A DNA stretch of 64,000 nt. Source: Oopsacas minuta. Its lineage: Eukaryota; Porifera; Hexactinellida; Lyssacinosida; Leucopsacidae. The stretch is from positions 486,419-550,418 of the forward strand of contig JAKMXF010000099.1 of assembly GCA_024704765.1 (NCBI GenBank), read 5' to 3'. Below, one piece after another: positions 59,472 through 64,000 of the stretch. The notes under the pieces were generated by a model. It did not search any database. It was not told where the DNA came from and worked only from the letters and a program-made list of their open reading frames with translations. How positions within the stretch are numbered: position 1 is the stretch's first letter; every line of letters begins with the position of its first letter. The position numbers and the translations under genes were made by a program.

Positions 59472-60859
59472 CAGTCTGTCAACTTGAAATTGGGAAGATC
59501 TTTGTTTTTTCCTAACTACAAGTACATTTAGTGTATTTCTATTCTAAATATGTTATTAGAATCCTTAAACAATCAATAATATAGTAGGCCTAATAATTTA
59601 TCTTATTTCCGTCACTTTTCCGTACTAATTTGACTCTTTTTGGCATCGATGACCAAAATGGACGTAAAAATTCATGTTCTAAAGAATTCCATACTTCATT
59701 TAGCTCCCTTTCCAGCTCATTTAAATTTCTTGGTGACTTCAAATCGATTTCTCTCTTGATCCACGACCAGAGGTTCTCGATCGGATTCAACTCCGGACTA
59801 CAGGCAGGCCAATCCATCCTATGTATCCCTTTCTCCTCCATGTATCCTTTAGCAAGGTTGCACGTGTGTTTGGGATCGTTGTCTTCCTTGGAAAACCCAT
59901 CCATCAGGGTACAAGACACTTGCTTGTTCTACTAAACATTCCTGCAGAATGCTGCAGTAAAGTCGCCCGGTGAGATTTTCTCTGAAAACCTTGATAGGAA
60001 ACGTTCCACGTGCTGAAAACGCTCTCCAAACATGCAATTTAGGAGAGTGTTTCGTACTGGGTTTTACTGGTTTCGAATCACCTTTACACCAGACACATAC
60101 TCTGCCACCAGCTAGCCAAATGAACATCTCATCGCTAAATATCACTTTCTCCCAATCTCTACATCTGTTAGACTTAGTCCAATCAACACGATAAGCCTTA
60201 TAGGTTTGCGTAAGCATTGGAATCTTTATAGCAACCTTGTGGGTGAAGCCATGCTGCTTCATCTCAATCCTTACAGCCTCGTGTGAGAACGATAGACCCC
60301 GCCTTTTGTTAAATTTGCAAGTCAACTTCCTCACAGATAACCTAGGATTGTTGATTGCCAAACTAACAAGTGATCTAGCGTTATTTACTTTGATCTGACG
60401 CTGTTTCCCGGAACCAATCTTTCTATCAACGGATTCAGCATTCCTCAATTTGTAAACAGTGCGATAAACTGTACTTTTTGGAACTCCAGTTCTTCGAGAT
60501 AATTCCATACAATTCATGATTACTGTGTCGAAAAGTATCTTGCTATTGTTACGCTCTTCTTGCTCATTCATTTTAAGGTTTTGAATTGATGAAAGTAAAG
60601 AATTATTAGCGAAGAAATAGAAGTGTTGCGAGAAATTCAAGTGATAAATATTTGTATAGAATATTTGATGGTAGTAACTAAGTATAAATTGAAATATTTT
60701 GTAACCGCAAGCAGCTAGAGAAGTTCAGTTGGTTAAGAAATGACTCGAAATCGTTGAAGAACACAAAGTATCAATATTATTACGATAACCAATTTGAAAA
60801 TGCAATTAGGAACATTCTAACATCGAAAAAGATTTTCCCAATTTCAAGTTGACAGACTG
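59472..60859 (-). mobile_element. Tc1-like transposon
   Basis: Inverted ends of about 30 bp, CAGTCTGTCAACTTGAAATT then GGGAAGATCTTT on the left and GGGAAAATCTTT on the right (reversed), flanked by TA at 59470-59471 and 60860-60861. Length 1388 bp. A DD34E transposase runs on the minus strand with a single evident frame shift. The matching ends and long open frames indicate a fairly young insertion into the P-like gene. Confidence 0.93.
59590..60571 (-). pseudogene. Tc1 transposase (DD34E), one frameshift
   Basis: The likely start is MNEQEERNNSKILF at 60571, although the frame is open to 60640. A helix-turn-helix follows (LSRRTGVPKSTVYRTVYKL), then the second DNA-binding half (LSVRKLTCKFNKRRG), then VIFSDEMFIW (first D). 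Near 59865-59890 an extra G shifts the frame. The other frame carries EDNDPKHTCNLAK (second D), WPACSPELNPIENLW (the E) and the tail to 59590. There are exactly 34 residues between the second D and the E, the Tc1 value. Total length would be about 325 aa, normal for Tc1. If the extra base is a sequencing error, this gene could be intact. Confidence 0.9.
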
Positions 60860-62849
60860 TATTATATTATCTTCTCGTCCTGGGCAGGGACATAGTTAAA
60901 AAGCATGTCACCACGAATGTTATCAGCAAGTCTCAGAATTTCTGCGGAATTGTCTTTCTTCATAATGCCTGCATCAATAGCCCTAATACTGATGGTACTA
61001 TATTTCAGCAGAGAAAAGGTACGAATTTTCTTCTCATTGACTTGTCTATACCATCCGAATCTTGACACGATGTTGTCAGATTGAATCAAAAACTAAGAAG
61101 TATATAATTGAAACCACACTCATCAATGAAATAGTGAGTCAACGAAGAAATCGCACGACAAGTCTGTTGAAATGCCAAAAATGTCTCATTGAGGCCAGGT
61201 TGTTTGAAGGATTGCCAAAGTTCAAAAAAGGAAGCCATATCATCTTAATACTTCAACTTCCAATCATTAGTAGATTGAACAGGCTCTTTGTTGTTATCTC
61301 TCTTGAATTTTCAAATTGAGGTGGTTTGAACATTGAATACATTCCACATATCATGAAAACTATGAGAATATTGGCAGTATCCCGAGATGCATATTCGACC
61401 AAAGCACTTATAGTGGTCTCGTGGAAACTACTATAGCCAACTTACACTAGTCTTTTCTATGCTCTTTGATAATACACAGCTTGTATCAATTTATGAGCAA
61501 TTTTCAGAGGTTTGTTAAATTCGATTTCATACACTCTCTGAATATCAGCTAAAGTCAGCATTTGTCACTTCTTCAAGAATGAGGGTTGAACCAGGACATC
61601 TAAATCTTTTCTTTAATTGAAAATTATTACACAAGTTTTTGATATTGCCCGTGTGATCAAAGATGAGATACTATTTGTGATATAACATTTCCACTGCTGT
61701 TTACATAAGTTGTAGAAGAATTTAAGACTGTCTGAGTAATTATCCATCATAATTGCGACTACATTGAAACCGACTTTATAGATTAGGTCCATGGCTTCGT
61801 TGTAACACTTTTCCAAGGAATCTGCCTTAAGGGTATCCGAAGGTATATGGATGTCACACCACAGTATTTTGGTTAATTTATCTTGTCATGAAGCACAACG
61901 CTGTTCTAGCCACCATATATTGATCAGCAAATCCGATAATATCACTTCCACTTAGCTCAATTCGGCGCCCAAGATATATTTCATCGATCATCAAGTTAAC
62001 GTGGTTATAAATAATTGTAATTTATTTGCTCTTAACTGAAGATACTGCTCTTTGTTCAGTCCACTTTTAGAATCACCCTTTCGAAATATTCCCTTAAGAG
62101 TCGTGATAGCCAGTAAAATTCACACATTTTGGTTTCTTAGACATTTATATGCTGCTGGACTAGATCATTATGCAATGAAGGAAGAAATAATCAAATCTGG
62201 TGAATATCGCTCACCATGTTTTGGTTTCCAGATCACTTTAACTGCTCAATTATCATTCTAATTTTACCACTATCATTTTAATCTTCTACATCAGCAAGCT
62301 ATCTCTTCAGGCATGTTGAAGCTTCTGTTTTTGTATCTTGCACTTGCGCATCAGTGTCAAAGTATTTACAAAAGTAAGTAGATTCATTAACTATGATACA
62401 TTGCTCAACGTATTTGACTTCAGAATGTTTGGAAGGTATTATATGAGTTTTCAGCCTTTATAGCTCAGTTTCTTTTATGTCTCTTTCTACATTCATTCAT
62501 ATCTGATCGTTTCGTTTCAAACCACCACCCATAAATTGTTTTGAACATATTCTAGATTATTTCGTAAGATTCTAACCCACACTTGAAAGTAGTCTCACCC
62601 ATTTCTCTAACTGTTCTTTATTGTATAAAGTGAAAATGTGAAATGTAATGCCTTCGATTGCAAACATGACTCAAAACCAGCCCTGCAACCAAAAGCAGCA
62701 CATTTTTTGGCATCTCGAACCGAGTATGTTGTAGCTAGTAGGAATAGTTAATATTGTTAAGTAAGAATCCCAAATTTCTTTCAATGCCTCCCGAGGTATT
62801 ATATGTATATTATTGTAACCAGCGCTTCACTTGCTAGCTTAGGGCCTCA

Positions 62850-63440
62850 AGTTAGTTCAAGTATTAAACAAATATAATACTTATTGCTTTGGGTCACTAA
62901 GCGACAGGACAAACTCGGCGCTTCGTGTCTCGGATTCATAATATAGCAGAAAGATTTACTATCAAGGGTCCATCCAAATTCTCTTGCAATTACCTTCTGT
63001 TGTAATACTGCAGCTCTTCCGTGGCTTTAGTTTAATAATCTGGACACTTCGTCTCTCGAATATTTTGAAATTCTCAAAATTTCAAAATATTCGAGAGACG
63101 AAGAGAAATTTGACTTTTTTGAACAGTCATGAGGACGTAATAATCCCATTATGACTTTGCATTTGGCCAAAATCATGACATCATAATATTCGTCATATTG
63201 AGGGCTACCTGTGGTTAAACTTTCAAGCTTCTACCATTATATATTGGCAGAGCAGTGGTTGATACTGTTTTTTTTTTTATCTAAAAGGTGACAATCACGT
63301 CATATTCTGTCATGTGTGAATTTTCGCCCAAGACTCAAACTTGTACGAATCATGTCCAAAATTCCTCTGTCTACCAAAAATTTACCCTAGGGTAATCCAG
63401 TTTCTTCAATCAATACTGGACATACAAATATATATATACA
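62850..63440 (-). repeat. Repeat B, third long copy
   Basis: Shares with 29360-29975 the words AAGCGACAG, AACAGTCATGAGGACGTAAT and TTGGCAGAGCAGTGGTTGAT, and ends with the block whose minus strand contains FESWAKIHT and LIEETG. An internal palindrome at about 63040-63110 (CTTCGTCTCTCGAATATTTTG against its complement) is specific to this copy. It lies between the P-like gene and the right inverted-repeat arm. Confidence 0.6.
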
Positions 63441-63639
63441 TATATATATTGATTAATTGCTTTATATAATATTGAAGAAAATGTCTTATGCTACTAGATA
63501 TGAGCAACATAGAGTTAATAAATTACAATTTGTGATAGTTGATACACTGATAAGAATAAACCTAAGACTATAAGTTATACTAAGTCATATTTGTAACGCC
63601 TACTATCTCCGCCCTTCTACTGAGATTGTTCAGAATAAT

Positions 63640-64000
63640 GTAATACGGTAATACAATGACCATATATGGAAGTTATTGAAACAATAACACTCGGAAGCCA
63701 TAGATATTTGAAACTTGATAATGGTGCGAATCGACTGCCCATATATGACTTCTTATTCAACTATAATACATTTCCCATGTCTAATGATAATCAGTTTCAA
63801 GTTCTAATTTACATATATGGAAAGGTGTGAAACCGCGAAACTCAAAAACCACAAACAATACAAGTATGCCAATATGGGCATTGAAATCCCCATACATGAA
63901 TTCCTAGTCAACAATAATATATTCAATACCAATAGAACTTATAGTCTTTAATTATAGAGACACCAATTTTACCAAACTGACCTAGCTTTAAAGAATCAAA
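63640..64000 (-). repeat. Long inverted repeat, right arm, cut by the window end
   Basis: Reverse complement of 58530-58890 with moderate divergence; the similarity is still running at base 64000 (CTAGCTTTAAAG against GGCTAG near 58520), so the arm is incomplete here. Confidence 0.8.

Larger units (their letters stand above)
59183..62713 (-). pseudogene. P-element/THAP9-like transposase, split by a Tc1 element
   Basis: Starts with MPKKCAAFGCRAGFESC at 62713, the first half of a THAP zinc finger, followed in other frames by GITFHIF, KEQLEKWV and RICSKQF. Downstream come RYSPDLIISSFIA (about 62200), LMIDEIYLGRRIELSG (about 61950-62000; catalytic-type acidic motif of P transposases), VGFNVVAIMMDNYSDSLKFF (61700-61770), ADIQRVYEIEFNKPLKIAHK (about 61490-61550), and a C-terminal part ending at 59183 with YIKCNGCKASL and INRCGLLAPQ. 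The order of blocks is that of the P-element/THAP9 family. The 1388-bp Tc1 element at 59472-60859 lies in the C-terminal part. Many other stops and shifts exist, so the copy was probably decaying before or after that hit. Block positions are approximate. Confidence 0.82.

Overview
This is an AT-rich eukaryotic (metazoan) window that consists almost entirely of mobile DNA in many layers of decay. I see no host gene with convincing exons, no rRNA or tRNA gene and no CRISPR. The transposon mix suggests an invertebrate: hAT, Tc1, DD37D mariner/maT, a P-element/THAP9-like element, a Ginger-like integrase transposon, and two multi-copy transposase-like families that I associate from memory with arthropod and cnidarian genomes. 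An arthropod is my best guess, but the species cannot be read from the sequence.

Layout. 1-10.4 kb: anonymous AT-rich DNA, a fold-back repeat split by a hAT MITE (3266-4079), two pogo/Tigger-like MITEs and the 5' half of a dead ZBED-type hAT. 10.7-12.0 kb: a broken DD37D mariner. 14.93-17.43 kb: a nearly intact hAT with a perfect 8-bp target duplication and one frameshift. 17.4-18.9 kb: a retrovirus-like (Ty3/gypsy type) integrase relic. 18.8-28.1 kb: a three-level nest. An old 'Cc8L18.2-like' element, with possible 89-bp end repeats at 18839 and 28035, is split by a younger relative (19119-22323; about 366-bp inverted repeats, 8-bp duplication) and by a 2.9-kb element of another family (24029-26972). 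28-37 kb: mostly featureless, with MITEs and dispersed repeats. 37.4-39.1 kb: a nearly intact relative of the 2.9-kb element. 40.8-43.0 kb: relic of a large unnamed repeat protein. 44.6-47.5 kb: a second, inverted copy of the 2.9-kb element that appears identical across its core. 48.4-54.3 kb: a second copy of the unnamed repeat protein, split by a Ginger-like transposon (49767-53035). 56.8-58.1 kb: a second DD37D mariner. 59.2-62.7 kb: a P-element/THAP9-like transposase gene split by a Tc1 element (59472-60859), with long inverted repeats on both sides.

The genes do not form a pathway. What the window records is an order of insertion. Reading frames that resume across inserted elements, target duplications and lesions shared between copies allow that order to be partly reconstructed. 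The most unusual items are the long-inverted-repeat 8-bp-duplication element at 19119, the two apparently identical copies of an already dead 2.9-kb element, and the Ginger-like element with an extra Cys-rich reading frame.
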